This document shows positions 55,801 to 64,000 of a stretch of DNA of 64,000 bases, piece by piece; within the stretch, counting starts at the first letter, position 1, and each line of letters begins with the position of its first letter. The translations under genes and the position numbers were made by a program. This stretch comes from Phoronis australis (lineage: Eukaryota > Phoronida > Phoronidae): NCBI GenBank assembly GCA_002633005.1, contig NMRA01000114.1:589237-653236 (forward strand), given 5' to 3'. A model generated the notes under the pieces. It did no database searches, was not told where the DNA came from, and saw nothing but the letters and a program-made list of their open reading frames with translations.

Positions 55801-58800
55801 TGGTAGAGATATTCACAGTCACGTACCCCGTCTACCTGCTCCATGTTTGGCACAACCAGCTGTTTGTTCTGTCCTACTTCATTTTCTCAATCGGTTACTA
55901 CAAGCTGACAGTAGATGGCACTGCCAGCAGGAACGCTATTTTGGCTATCATGCCATGGATGGGCGGGAACAACATGGCACGCGATATGTGTCAAATGGTT
56001 GCCGTCTACATATTCTTTATTATTCCATTCTCGCAGCTTGTCGTATTTCTGATGTACTGTGCAAGAAAATGGCTGGAATCAAAGCTGCATACGTGAGATG
56101 GGGAGACAACTCTAAATTGAAATGTCCACCAATGTGAAACCAAACAACCGAATATAGAGAACAACTCTTTTATAATCTAAAGCAAACAATATATCGTGAC
56201 GTTCTTATTCGTCTTTCTTCAATGCCATGAAGTAATCTTATCAATTGCATAATTCTAGCTTTTCCCTGGCATTCAAACATTGATTTTGCTTCAGTCAAAC
56301 ATTACTAAAGCCCCTACAAATCACATTCTGGTGTTAAAAAGACTTTCTTGACAGACATCTTTCATGTTCTCGTCATTTGTTTGAATTAATTGACATTAGC
56401 AACAATAAAGCACCGGGAATAGACTACATTGGAGACTGAAAATGACCAGCAGTGAGCCTGATCGGAAGCAATAACAAACTATCCCTCAAACTTAGAAACC
56501 GATTCTACTCAGAGTAAGAAAAAGATGAGATTCATTTTATAACTGTAAGTGACCTGAATTTTAAGGCCTTTTTGGCATTATTTAATAGATTCCGTTGATG
56601 TATTTTTCACCTCCGAGTCAAGGGGAGAAGTGAAAGGTCGAAGGACAACAAATTGTAGATTTTACATTCTTTTCCAAAACCTGGCTATGAATTCTACATA
56701 CACAAGTCACTCATAGGGGACTTGTCTATGTGGGGCTCCAACAGCTGGCTATAGCCCCCACACACAAGTCACTCATAGGTGACTTGTCTATGTGGGGTTC
56801 CAACAGCTGGCTATAACCTCATATAGACAAGTCACTCATAGGTGACTTGTCTATATGGGGTTCCAACAGCTGGCTATAAACCCAACACACAAGTCACTCA
56901 TAGGTGAGTTGTCTATGTTGGGTTCCAACAGCTGGCTATAAACCCCACACACAAGTCACTCATAGGTGACTTGTCTATGTTGGCTTCCAACAGCTGGCTA
57001 TAAATCCCACGTACAAAAGTCACTTATAGGTGACTCACCATGTCACACAAACCACATCTCTTGACACATGTCTCCATGGAAAGTGTCATTAGAGGGAAAC
57101 AAAGATATGCCTTGCAGCCACACATACCAATCATTAGGTCTCAAGTCTAAAATAACTTCTAACAGTTACTTCTCAGAATATCACAACATCCTGTATGATT
57201 CTGCAGTGTTTACCCACAATGCTGCTGCGCATCCATAAGCACTTGGCCAGTCAAAAAGCTTTTAACTATTCTCCATCAAGATTAATCATTGTGATGCTAA
57301 TTTAATGCTGTATTTTGCCACTGAAAGCTGTCAATGTTGAATGTTAACCGAAGAACTTTGGGTTTAAAAAACCGCGCTCATCCGATCTTGAATTAAATTG
57401 TTGCCGAACGAGCTTGTACTGTGTTTGTGCACCATTTTTTGACATAGAACAATTTCAGTGTTGGCCAATCCCAATGAACTCTGAAGCATTCTCTTGAGTT
57501 GCTATGGTATTGAAGATGCTCTTACCAACAGTAAAACGCCTAATTCAGTTTACAGCTAAACAGAGCAATTTGAGTGTTGCATAGCAACAACGCAGTCTGA
57601 AAAACTGAGTGAGGCACGTCAAATCTTTGTTCCCTCTTTAAGACTGGACACATCTACGTGCCAACAGCCTGACTAGAAAACTAGGTAAATCACACAATGA
57701 ATTTTTCCACCTCAACAAAAGAGAAGAGTTGAATTTGGAAAGTGGGAATTGCTAACAGTGCCCAATAAATGAGCTCCTCTCCATCCTAAGTTGCCATAAT
57801 TTATTACATAAAATAATTAGAAACCACTAGCACTTTGCAAAACCCATCAAAAATACTTCAAACATTTAACAACGGCATTGTAAGTAGCGTTCTTAAAGGA
57901 GAATGCCACCCAATTTAATTAGTCTATTTTATCGTCTTAATCGGTCTATATCCACATCACTTCTTATATGGTCGACCTCACCTTGCCGAGAGGTGTCGCG
58001 TTAACCTGTGAGGAAGGTGAGTAATGACGCAGTGACGCGTCAGTAGTTCATCTGCAGAGTGAATGCCGCTAGTATTGCGGTGCATCGTTCCTGCTTCTCC
58101 AAACTATGAAGCTGCGAAGAAAGCGGGTTTATCTTTTTTTTTTCGACTTCCCCAAGAGCTCGAAGTGCTTAGGAAGTGGCTCGGGGTAATGAAGAATGAA
58201 AAGTACGCTGTTGATAGCAAGTACAAGGCCGTACGTGAAAATCTCCGTGTCTGTGGCCGGCATTTTGTCAACAGTGATTTCTCTGACGAAGTCCGGCTTA
58301 CCAAAGAACTATCCATACATTCTGTTGCCTATGCATGTTCACGGCGCCTCTCTAGTATTTCTCGATCAGTGTATTCCGATTCGAACTGATAGCCTGTGAA
58401 ACCTAACGATCCGACTCACGAAGTCTTCGTCCGATGAGCTCTCAATTAAGTCGGGATTGGCGCCGGGCGAGTTGTCATGTAGACGTTTATTATTCTGCGT
58501 TCAGTTTCAAAATGAATTATTCTCACCCTAACCAATGCTTATATAAAACTGAAACAAAGTCTGTCTCATAAGATACAATTTGTAATGCCTTTGGAGTATT
58601 GATGAGTGCAAAGGTTTTGAGAAGCCAGCAATGAATAAACCACTGCGTTACCGGCTTTAGATGCAATAAAGAAACAATCACTCGATTTTATGTGCTATGA
58701 TCACATATTAGGGGAATCTTTATTTAGAAATACAAATACATTATTCAAATCATTGTTAATGTACAACCTGTGCCCTGACGGTCTGTGGAAGGGGAGCCCG

Positions 58801-61800
58801 ACTTCGCGGCGGTCCCCGACAAGTAAGACAATTTTCAGTTTCGTGGCTAATTCACCTAAATAATTACGTGCACATTATTTCTTTGGCTCACTATTATAGT
58901 CTTCTCGTGACTGGAGGATTAGTTTTCAACTTAAGCTGGTTTATGTTCATGATTTCCAGTCCCGGCGGCCGCGACGCCGGACCTGATCGGGTTCCGAGCC
59001 ACATTCTCCTTTAAATGCATAAATATAGATATAAACTCATTTTCCACGACAAAAACAATTTTTTATCAAGACCTCCTACCATTATGAAACTGGTCTCATA
59101 TTGGTAGGCAAACTGGAGGTGATTTCAGACCTTCAAAAAAAACTGGCAGTTCATTACTGCTTGAGACAAGGCATTACATGTTGGCTTGTCATCGTGTCTC
59201 ATTTTACAGGTTGAGCAAGGTAACAAAAAGTAACGAAAGGTAAGTTCCTTGCAAACACAGAAACTGCTTCTTATTTGAGTAAGGGACATGGTAAGATCAC
59301 TTTTATAACAGCAACTTGTCAAAATCAAAAGTTTGCTGCCTGGACAGAATGAGGCTTTATCACCGCTTTAAGTGTGAAGCGAATGACTTCCAAGCACGGG
59401 AAGTTCACCAGTTACTTATGACCTCATAGAAAGACTTTTGTAAAATCCTTCATATTAATCAGACAGTTAACCTACCACTGGTTCAACCTCTTCAGCCTCA
59501 GGCTCACTTGCCAGCTCTTCATCATTTGGATAGAGTCTCAGGACTTTGTCTTGTAGTATCTCCTCACCATCAGGTTTCAAACTGCAGTAGTCCTGAATGG
59601 ACTGCATCCACCACCAGATGGCATCTCTGCAGTTGTAGCGCGCTACGACTCCTTCCCCCAAGAGATTGGGTATGAGACCATGGCGTAGGCAGCCGGCAAA
59701 ACCAAGAATGATGTACCTAACAACACACAGCACCTTGGCAACTACACATTACGTGAAATGTTGTCAATGAGAATTTTGTGTAGCAAAAGATAAGAAAACC
59801 TCAAAAATATCAAAAGAGCCAAAATACAAGTCTTGCATTGAAACGTTAATCAATAGTGTGCATCTGTCACATCATTCAGGTGAACTTCTTTCTCCTTTAT
59901 CCTCAATCAGTCCATACCTAGCTTTCACATAAGTGTTGGTAGGTTTTTCTTTAGTGTCACTATTAAATTGTAATGCTTGAACATGAACGTCGAAACACCG
60001 GTGACAGGAGAAATACAGATGAGGACATTTCAATATTAATCAAAAGTTTGCAAATGCGACATCAACTTAAAAAACTTTTCACAAGATTGGTGACGCAAGA
60101 TTGACCATTACGACAAAACCCTTCAACTACGACTAATCAAAGGTAACAATCTATCATGTCAAAGGCTTTTGATGTATCAAAGAAAATGGTAACTGGATAT
60201 TGTCACAGCAACTGTATTAGTTGAAAATTGACCACCATGATAAAACATGGCCATTACAAGAACACAAAGTTGACAGTCTATGGTGTCAAAGGCTTTTCCT
60301 GAATCAAAGAAAATGGCGATTGGATTTGGTTAACTAGGTCTTCAGACACACAAATGAATAATGCGCAGCACATACCTTGCCTCTTCAAATCGGCCAGTAA
60401 GCAACAGTAGCCCACGCAGTGCGATGAATGTGTCCCTGCCCCAGTTTCTCATCAGACCACTGGCAAAGTGTTCAAAACCTAAAATACGCCGCGTGGACAT
60501 GGCTATAGATTGTTGTTATTAATAATTATGGAGTTTTACTGGAATTTCTGTCTCCCCATAAGACATAGAGCAGAAAAGCTCTGGTTTTTCAAACTTGGCT
60601 TAAAGTATTTATTAATTTCACTCAGAGCTTTTGCAGTATGTCATAGCATCATGTTTGGCTACTTGTAAAGAGAACAACGAAACACAACGACGATTTGACA
60701 AGCCTAAACCGCTCACGTACCAGCCGCAAGTGTAGGGCACATTTGAATATCTTCATTTCTTTCTTCATCAAGGTCAGTTGGAGGTCGTGGTTCGCCTATA
60801 TTTGGAGACAGCCAAGGCAGATGCGCAGTCCTGACAACACTACAGAACTGTACGCTACCCAGAGCCAGAAGTTTGACAAACGAGGTGCCTTCGCTGACAA
60901 AGCTGAAACACAGAATCACAAGTCAATAGTGCTAAATAAAGTATTAAGATTTGAGTTAATTTGTGGAACAATCACACGCCGAGTTTCAACAAAAACATGT
61001 CAAATCTATTCAGCACACAAGTAAAGTTAACATAATGGAAGAAATGAGAACTTTCATTTTCAGCCAATTTTCAACAAAAATGAAATAAAATAATCCTATT
61101 TCAACATTAGTAACAATAATTAATAGGAAGACAGTCTACTTCGGAAATTTCAACTCAATATGTATTTTGATTTTCAAGTTTGATGTTCAATTTCCAGGAA
61201 TTCCTATCAAAATATTTTAATACTCAGATACTAGTTAAAACTTATGCATCATATTTAAAAAAATTGTACATCACAAATAAGATGTCAAGGTGAAAGATCG
61301 TTGATTGACGTCTTCAAAATGATCTCCTTGAGGGTTATATAACCACCATGTCTATTTCAAAAGAAACATTGACTTAAAAGTCAGGTCTTGACTCACTCCC
61401 ACAAACGATCATCTCCATAATATGCGACCACACATGTATGTGGATGCATGGTGAGTAAAGAAAATAACATGTGTTGCAATTGCCGGCATGTTTCGACAGC
61501 TCCACTGTCATTCTCAAGGCTAAGAAAATATGGCTGCCCTAATAAAGGGTGTCGATAAATTGAGAAAACCTCCATAGTATGCATAGGCTATCTACAAAAT
61601 GTGGAATCACAGTCCTACATATACAGCGACACACTGTAATGAGTTACTAGGTTACTCATAACAGTTAAAACAAAAAGGCCTTATGCATGCTGGCCAGAAA
61701 AAGCTGAAATACAGGTGTAATAAACTTGTACCTTCCGTCAAAACTTAATTTTTATCTAGGCCAATCACCATCATAAAATTGACCCCATCTTATTCTTTAC

Positions 61801-63248
61801 TGATATCAGAGATGATCTCTAGGTTTGAGAACTCGGTAAAAGTTCATTTATTGCTTTTAAAGACCACTGACCAATAACTTCAGAATCAGTGGTTGCCAAT
61901 TTGTTAAGGTAACCCAGCCTCGTAAGTTCCCAAGCATACTCACACCTCTCACTCATGTGATTTTTGAGTGGTCTTGAGAGATCTTGCTTCTTCATATGCA
62001 GAACGCTCCCCTGCTATACAGTAGCCTTAAGCTGACCTAATAAGTGTTTTTTGAAAACAAACCCAAGACGCATTAAAACTCAGGATCTCAGTGGTCGCAG
62101 TCAGACACTTTGTTGGCGGACCTGAACCACACTCGGTAAGTAGCTGAGTATTTAATTGTATTTACCCTGATAAAGTCACTGGATTTCAGTGAATGACTGA
62201 CAGCCATCAGCTAGAATTTGCAATAGGTATAAACATCACAAAAATGCAACGGATTTTATTGTTTTGTAACTCTGATGAAAGCCAGTAACTATAAAGATCC
62301 CATTCTTTCCTCGCTTTACTATCGAGTATCAAGTAGCAATGTGAGTCAGTCGCTGCATACCTTCCAAGTTTATGCCAGGTTGCGTTCAGCACCAAAGTGT
62401 ATAAGCCAGCCATGAAGGCGTCAAAGTAAGACGGTCGCAGGTAGTGAGGAATGGCCTTGTAGACTGTGAGCACATTCTCTAACCATTTCCCAAGCTGAAA
62501 CATTTACGACAAACTAAAAAAGTCTTGGTATGCAAATGAGCACATCTGAGCGCTCTTGTTCCCTAGTATGCTAAAGCATGTGTTCAAGTCTTAACCATAG
62601 GTGAAACTGTACTCAATATATTTTGGCCCAGATGTACAATACAATCCGTACTAGCAAAGTTTTTCCAAGACATTAAGCAGCTCCATGAAACATCTAGGTC
62701 CAGCTGCATAAAAGTTATATGCCGTAAAGCAGCAATGACGTCGCATTATCACACGCCACGTTGTTATTATTGAACAATGCACCTGACGTCATGCAATATT
62801 CAAACTTATCCAGCAGATAACTTTTGAAGCTTTATATTTAATTGTCACATTTTCCACTCTATTTAAAAGCCTTTACTAAAGGTCATTTTCAGTTTATTTT
62901 TTTCGTACCAAAATAGCAATATTTTAGACAGCGCATTGTAATGACTAGGTATAGTCATCCTTGTCAATACATGCAGCCATATGACTGTCTTCTTTACTTC
63001 ATGATGCTCTGATACACCTGTATAGAGATATTTGAACAATATTTTACACAGTGTCAAATTTGGGTTTTACATAGTAAGAAGGGCCTTTAACACACGCTCA
63101 ACACAAAATAGTACCTCCTTAGTTCCTGGATGTTTAGTAAGTCTGGATGCAGTGTAGTCGACATACCAGTTGCCATCACGCAGGTTGCAACACACAGGAT
63201 GACCCAGGTCATTAGTGGCTCTGATACGGCTCATCAATGACATGATTC
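43725..63248 (-). CDS. AGL: Glycogen debranching enzyme, C-terminal part (13 exons, 5' end off the window)
   Basis: Bifunctional cytosolic enzyme (4-alpha-glucanotransferase and amylo-alpha-1,6-glucosidase) that removes branch points during glycogen breakdown. The window holds the part covering the glucosidase (GH133) region, about 606 codons of a protein near 1,500 residues in animals. Exons in transcript order: 63115-63248, 62361-62494, 60721-60902, 60376-60478, 59476-59716, 53025-53136, 51551-51686, 49981-50093, 47834-48042, 46799-46896, 45534-45621, 44881-45069, 43725-43805. All phases agree. Diagnostic blocks are [113 protein letters not shown] and LPELTN. The N-terminal transferase half is expected beyond 64,000. 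No exon is recognised between 63,249 and the edge. Confidence 0.95.
44032..44110 (+). repeat. tRNA-derived SINE head or tRNA pseudogene
   Basis: TGGCTCAGCGG fits an A box, and GGTTCCATGCTCC about 45 bases later resembles a B box with one extra base. Stems are imperfect and the 3' acceptor is missing, so this is not a functional tRNA gene. Confidence 0.45.
44881..45069 (-). CDS. AGL: AGL exon: [16 protein letters not shown]...LPELTN
   Basis: Encodes [32 protein letters not shown] and [12 protein letters not shown]. The LPELTN segment is conserved and belongs to the glucosidase domain. Acceptor TTATTCAG, donor GTAAGA in phase 0. Confidence 0.95.
45534..45621 (-). CDS. AGL: AGL exon: GDYVN...HGFNYHNGP
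   Basis: Acceptor ATGTTGCAG. Encodes [17 protein letters not shown] and [11 protein letters not shown]. Donor GTGAGT in phase 0. Confidence 0.92.
46799..46896 (-). CDS. AGL: AGL exon: APEMF...[13 protein letters not shown]
   Basis: Acceptor TTTTTCAG. Encodes [14 protein letters not shown] and [15 protein letters not shown]. Donor GTGAGT in phase 2. Confidence 0.92.
46937..47160. repeat. Pair of diverged direct repeats (about 70 bp) in an AGL intron
   Basis: CCTTTCAAGG-CRC-GAACC-TTAGGGT and ATTATGAAAAAA-TAATATAAGAC blocks occur at about 46,945-47,012 and again at 47,090-47,155. Confidence 0.75.
47672..47834 (-). repeat. 54-bp tandem repeat carrying copies of an AGL splice donor
   Basis: CCCTGAG words lie at 47679, 47733 and 47787 (period 54). 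On the minus strand each unit has a GTG-GTATG-like word: the true donor GTTGTG/GTATGTGAACACTTG, then TTTGTG/GTGTGTAAACACTTT, then TTCGTG/GTATGCTAACACTTT. Confidence 0.85.
47834..48042 (-). CDS. AGL: AGL exon: [11 protein letters not shown]...[11 protein letters not shown]
   Basis: Encodes [39 protein letters not shown] and [12 protein letters not shown]. Acceptor ATGTTTCAG. The donor GTATGT lies in the first unit of a 54-bp tandem repeat. Confidence 0.95.
48053..48877. repeat. Segmental tandem duplicate, copy 1 (about 820 bp)
   Basis: Near-identical to 48986-49807 in the same orientation. Starts 11 bases from the 3' splice site of the AGL exon 47834-48042 and ends at an N (48878). Confidence 0.9.
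48912..48941 (+). repeat. (CGGA)n simple repeat at the duplication junction
   Basis: About seven CGGA units, followed by a near-palindrome GCGTCCACATATAAATATGTGG. Together they separate the two 820-bp copies. Confidence 0.9.
48986..49807. repeat. Segmental tandem duplicate, copy 2 (about 820 bp)
   Basis: Carries the same minus-strand open frame as copy 1 ([33 protein letters not shown]). The frame is probably kept only because the copies are young. No known protein is recognised in it. Confidence 0.9.
49981..50093 (-). CDS. AGL: AGL exon: [18 protein letters not shown]
   Basis: Completes Arg and encodes [18 protein letters not shown] and [11 protein letters not shown]. Acceptor CTGTTTTAG, donor GTATAA in phase 1. 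Confidence 0.93.
50806..51135. repeat. Palindromic dispersed repeat, 'TTTGGGACA' family, copy 3
   Basis: Opens GGCAAGAATTCTCTAGTTTGGG and closes with the complement CTAGAGAATTTTTACCGTACC. It has the AATTTGGGACACTGAAATTC and TTTTCTTGATTCTGAAGATT interior words. Confidence 0.75.
51136..51510. repeat. Palindromic dispersed repeat, 'TTTGGGACA' family, copy 4
   Basis: Directly follows copy 3 in the same orientation, sharing CTTGATTCTGAAGATTGGGA and CATGGG-ATTTTGGCATTC. Ends CCAAACTAGACAATTTTCACC. Confidence 0.65.
51551..51686 (-). CDS. AGL: AGL exon: [10 protein letters not shown]
   Basis: Encodes [17 protein letters not shown] and [13 protein letters not shown]...GKPATP. Acceptor CTGCACAG, donor GTAAGG in phase 2. 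The [15 protein letters not shown] part differs from the vertebrate ITAGVDEETGFVYGG but has the same length pattern. Confidence 0.93.
53025..53136 (-). CDS. AGL: AGL exon: [15 protein letters not shown]...[11 protein letters not shown]
   Basis: Acceptor TTTTTGTAG. Encodes [20 protein letters not shown] and [16 protein letters not shown]. Donor GTAGGT in phase 1. Confidence 0.93.
54295..54425 (+). repeat. G-rich minisatellite (about 14-bp unit)
   Basis: Diverged copies of GGGTGGGTANTYSC lead into three clean units of AGTTGCAGGTGGGT type around 54,368-54,412. Lies in the AGL intron, upstream of the rolling-stone-like exon. Confidence 0.75.
55032..56096 (+). CDS. Rolling-stone-family multipass membrane protein (main exon), nested antisense in AGL
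   Basis: A 354-codon open stretch from a strong acceptor (GTTGTTTTTTCAG, ending 55031) to TGA. There is no in-frame ATG until the first membrane segment, so a 5' exon with the start codon must lie upstream. I could not place it. Six hydrophobic segments are visible: [96 protein letters not shown] and [20 protein letters not shown]. The order and the spacing of [13 protein letters not shown] and a Trp/Gly-rich loop before the last segment resemble Drosophila rolling stone, a membrane protein required for myoblast fusion, and its uncharacterised relatives. A basic stretch ([19 protein letters not shown]) precedes TM1. It lies in the AGL intron 53137-59475 on the opposite strand. Confidence 0.72.
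   Translation, partial: ANSTLEKGTPKFTVLGDLTLEKETIDTPTISIINPTLLNANHGNGDDGNETTQDDPYWRGFKIRVKKRWNGLGFHCRRQLRLKKFKFYYRRSVQNFTKCRWCWHPQVYLTYRLMLAAYHISWVMLSMAILWRPFWTKFWAWPLHLVCWLDIVRMFYFVTALTSYLKFHMSKPINPVLYECKDSEASTVKTNRDEVTPSGTRSHPLPLTVRFQWFLFSVMTNSIFLAMPMLWNAQVAKKITSINIYPWGILISTTLVMVEIFTVTYPVYLLHVWHNQLFVLSYFIFSIGYYKLTVDGTASRNAILAIMPWMGGNNMARDMCQMVAVYIFFIIPFSQLVVFLMYCARKWLESKLHT
56404..56409 (+). other. Candidate poly(A) signal of the rolling-stone-like gene
   Basis: AATAAA about 310 bases after the stop codon on the same strand. Confidence 0.4.
56692..57036. repeat. 62-bp tandem array, each unit a hairpin (6 copies)
   Basis: AAGTCAC words start at 56704, 56766, 56829, 56891, 56953 and 57017, so the period is 62-64 bases. 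Each unit contains CAAGTCACTCATAGGTGACTTG, an inverted repeat with an 8-base stem, followed by TTCCAACAGCTGGCTATA, which holds the CAGCTG palindrome. Confidence 0.95.
58063..58389 (+). pseudogene. THAP-domain fragment with a lost zinc ligand
   Basis: The 108-codon frame starts MP and shows the THAP layout: Cys7, FFRLP at 26-30, the conserved Trp39 in RKWL, and C-x2-H at 64-67 followed by HF...F. The second zinc cysteine is expected around position 12 (C-x4-C), but Ser is present (TCT, one base from TGT). No downstream partner exon or transposase is visible. It is probably a decayed P-element-type or THAP gene fragment in the AGL intron. A functional gene with an unusual finger is less likely. 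Confidence 0.55.
59476..59716 (-). CDS. AGL: AGL exon: [13 protein letters not shown]...RDAIWWWMQ
   Basis: Encodes [40 protein letters not shown] and a long acidic stretch ([15 protein letters not shown]) that is less conserved. Acceptor TGTTGTTAG, donor GTAGGT in phase 0. Confidence 0.95.
60100..60335 (-). mobile_element. Two decayed copies of a LINE-type reverse transcriptase motif
   Basis: On the minus strand, 60137-60200 reads [14 protein letters not shown] and 60260-60325 reads [14 protein letters not shown], both matching the F-D-x-S-K-A-F-D-x-[IV]-D palm motif of non-LTR retrotransposons. The frames break quickly on both sides. They are direct repeats inside an AGL intron. Confidence 0.55.
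60376..60478 (-). CDS. AGL: AGL exon: [12 protein letters not shown]
   Basis: Encodes [20 protein letters not shown] and [14 protein letters not shown]. The GRDTF motif is among the strongest family marks and lies in the glucosidase active-site region. Acceptor ATTTTAG, donor GTATGT in phase 2. Confidence 0.93.
60721..60902 (-). CDS. AGL: AGL exon: [14 protein letters not shown]...CPTLAAG
   Basis: Acceptor TGTTTCAG. Encodes [15 protein letters not shown], a Pro-rich variable stretch and CPTLAAG. Donor GTACGT in phase 1. Confidence 0.9.
62361..62494 (-). CDS. AGL: AGL exon: LGKWLENV...[10 protein letters not shown]
   Basis: Acceptor ATGTTTCAG. Encodes [17 protein letters not shown] and TWHKLG, aligning with the vertebrate sequence that follows the previous exon. 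Donor GTATGC in phase 2. Confidence 0.9.
63115..63248 (-). CDS. AGL: AGL exon (first visible): [18 protein letters not shown] region
   Basis: Acceptor ATTTGCAG, phase-2 entry completing Gly. Encodes [10 protein letters not shown] and the DGNWYVDY block, ending GTKE before GTACTA. Confidence 0.9.
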
Positions 63249-64000
63249 CTGCAAATACAAATGGACGAATTGCAAATTTCCTGCAACATAGCATGCGATG
63301 TAAGAAACAAAATTTGACTTCACAAAATCTAGGTAACATGGATAACAGAATTGTGCTTTTAAGCAACAGTTTTCTTTTATGTACTGACTTGTGTTTTATT
63401 GCATATTAGGTTTCAGGGCACCTAAATAATCTTCACCAACATTTGCCCTGTAATTAACGTGACACACAAAAAAGGTGACTACTTGAGAGTAAGCTCAAAA
63501 TTAAGAATTATAAATTATGATTTACTTGTTATGTCGACATTTTTGTAATTTCATCAAAAACGTGTGAAAAAATACCATCTTTAGGCTACCACCGTGCAAC
63601 ATGCCTCTGGGAATGTTTTTTTTTTCTGGCGTTTTGGGCAAAATAAAAATATACCTTTTCTTATAGACACTCTGTTAAGGGTACGCCTTTCGAAGGAAGC
63701 ATTCACTCCAGATTTTGCCATTTTCCTCTAGCATTAGGGTCACCTTTACAGTTTCTTTGACTGCGGAAGTTTTTGCTTTCCTATGACAACCCCTAAGGTA
63801 ACTGAAGACCGTGTTAAACATGGGTACCACAACTTTTGGGCCATGCCCCCCCAAGAGAATCTTCTGAAGGTTTTTTACTCATAGGTGTGAGGTTTGCTCT
63901 TTGTGGAAAAGGAAACAATGTCGTGTTATGGTTAGAAAAAAAATTAATACAGATTCTTAAGGAGTAAGAGGTCTAGTTTACTTGATTTTGGCATTTCAAG
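63249..64000. other. AGL: Partial AGL intron at the right edge
   Basis: No exon recognised. By homology the next upstream AGL exon should encode the end of the region preceding [10 protein letters not shown], and it must lie beyond the window or be too diverged to see. Confidence 0.5.

Noticed and set aside
58780-58990. GC-rich segment with CGGCGGCCGCGACGCCGG, considered as rRNA or a CpG-island promoter
   Set aside because: No rRNA signature is recognisable and there is no adjacent gene start on either strand. It stays as unexplained GC-rich sequence.
1-64000. CRISPR arrays, operons, bacterial mobile elements
   Set aside because: The window is intron-rich animal DNA. The short tandem arrays lack spacers, and no prokaryotic gene is seen.

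Overview
This is a gene-sparse, intron-rich, AT-rich piece of animal nuclear genome. The genes have GT-AG introns of 0.1 to 6.3 kb, and roughly 10% or less of the window is coding. The gene set (LMBRD2, glycogen debranching enzyme, SOCS2/CISH-like, a rolling-stone-family protein, a C-type lectin, a class A GPCR) together with the repeat load suggests an invertebrate bilaterian, possibly a marine deuterostome or a lophotrochozoan. The sequence alone does not let me name the phylum. Four short N stretches, one inside a poly-G run, mark it as a draft assembly.

Layout. 1-3.4 kb: no gene, only foldback and dispersed repeats. 3.4-6.3 kb (minus): a two-exon prostanoid-receptor-like GPCR of 388 aa. 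It is head to head with LMBRD2 (plus), which runs from 8,336 to 27,466 in 13 coding exons that I could join in frame (734 aa). LMBRD2 introns hold a retroelement tail (13.3 kb), a 549-bp MITE-like element (14.2 kb) and a complete two-exon C-type lectin gene with its own TATA box (20.7-22.8 kb, same strand). 27.5-32.7 kb: no gene seen. 32.8-36.8 kb (minus): two SOCS2/CISH-like copies, one intact (36,270-36,767) and one broken by three frame disruptions. 36.9-43.7 kb: duplicated and mobile-element-derived sequence. 43.7 kb to the right edge (minus): the last 13 exons of the glycogen debranching enzyme AGL (about 606 codons), whose 5' part lies beyond position 64,000. One 6.3-kb AGL intron holds a rolling-stone-like membrane protein gene on the opposite strand and a THAP-domain fragment.

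The genes do not form a pathway or an operon. AGL is cytosolic glycogen breakdown, LMBRD2 a multipass membrane protein linked to receptor signalling, SOCS2/CISH a cytokine-signalling E3 adaptor, and the lectin a secreted protein. The less ordinary material is architectural: nested genes on both strands, hammerhead-ribozyme-like cores in dispersed inverted repeats, a 54-bp tandem repeat that copies an AGL splice donor, a 62-bp tandem array whose every unit is a hairpin, and a SOCS pseudogene whose paired indels scramble the start of the SH2 domain.
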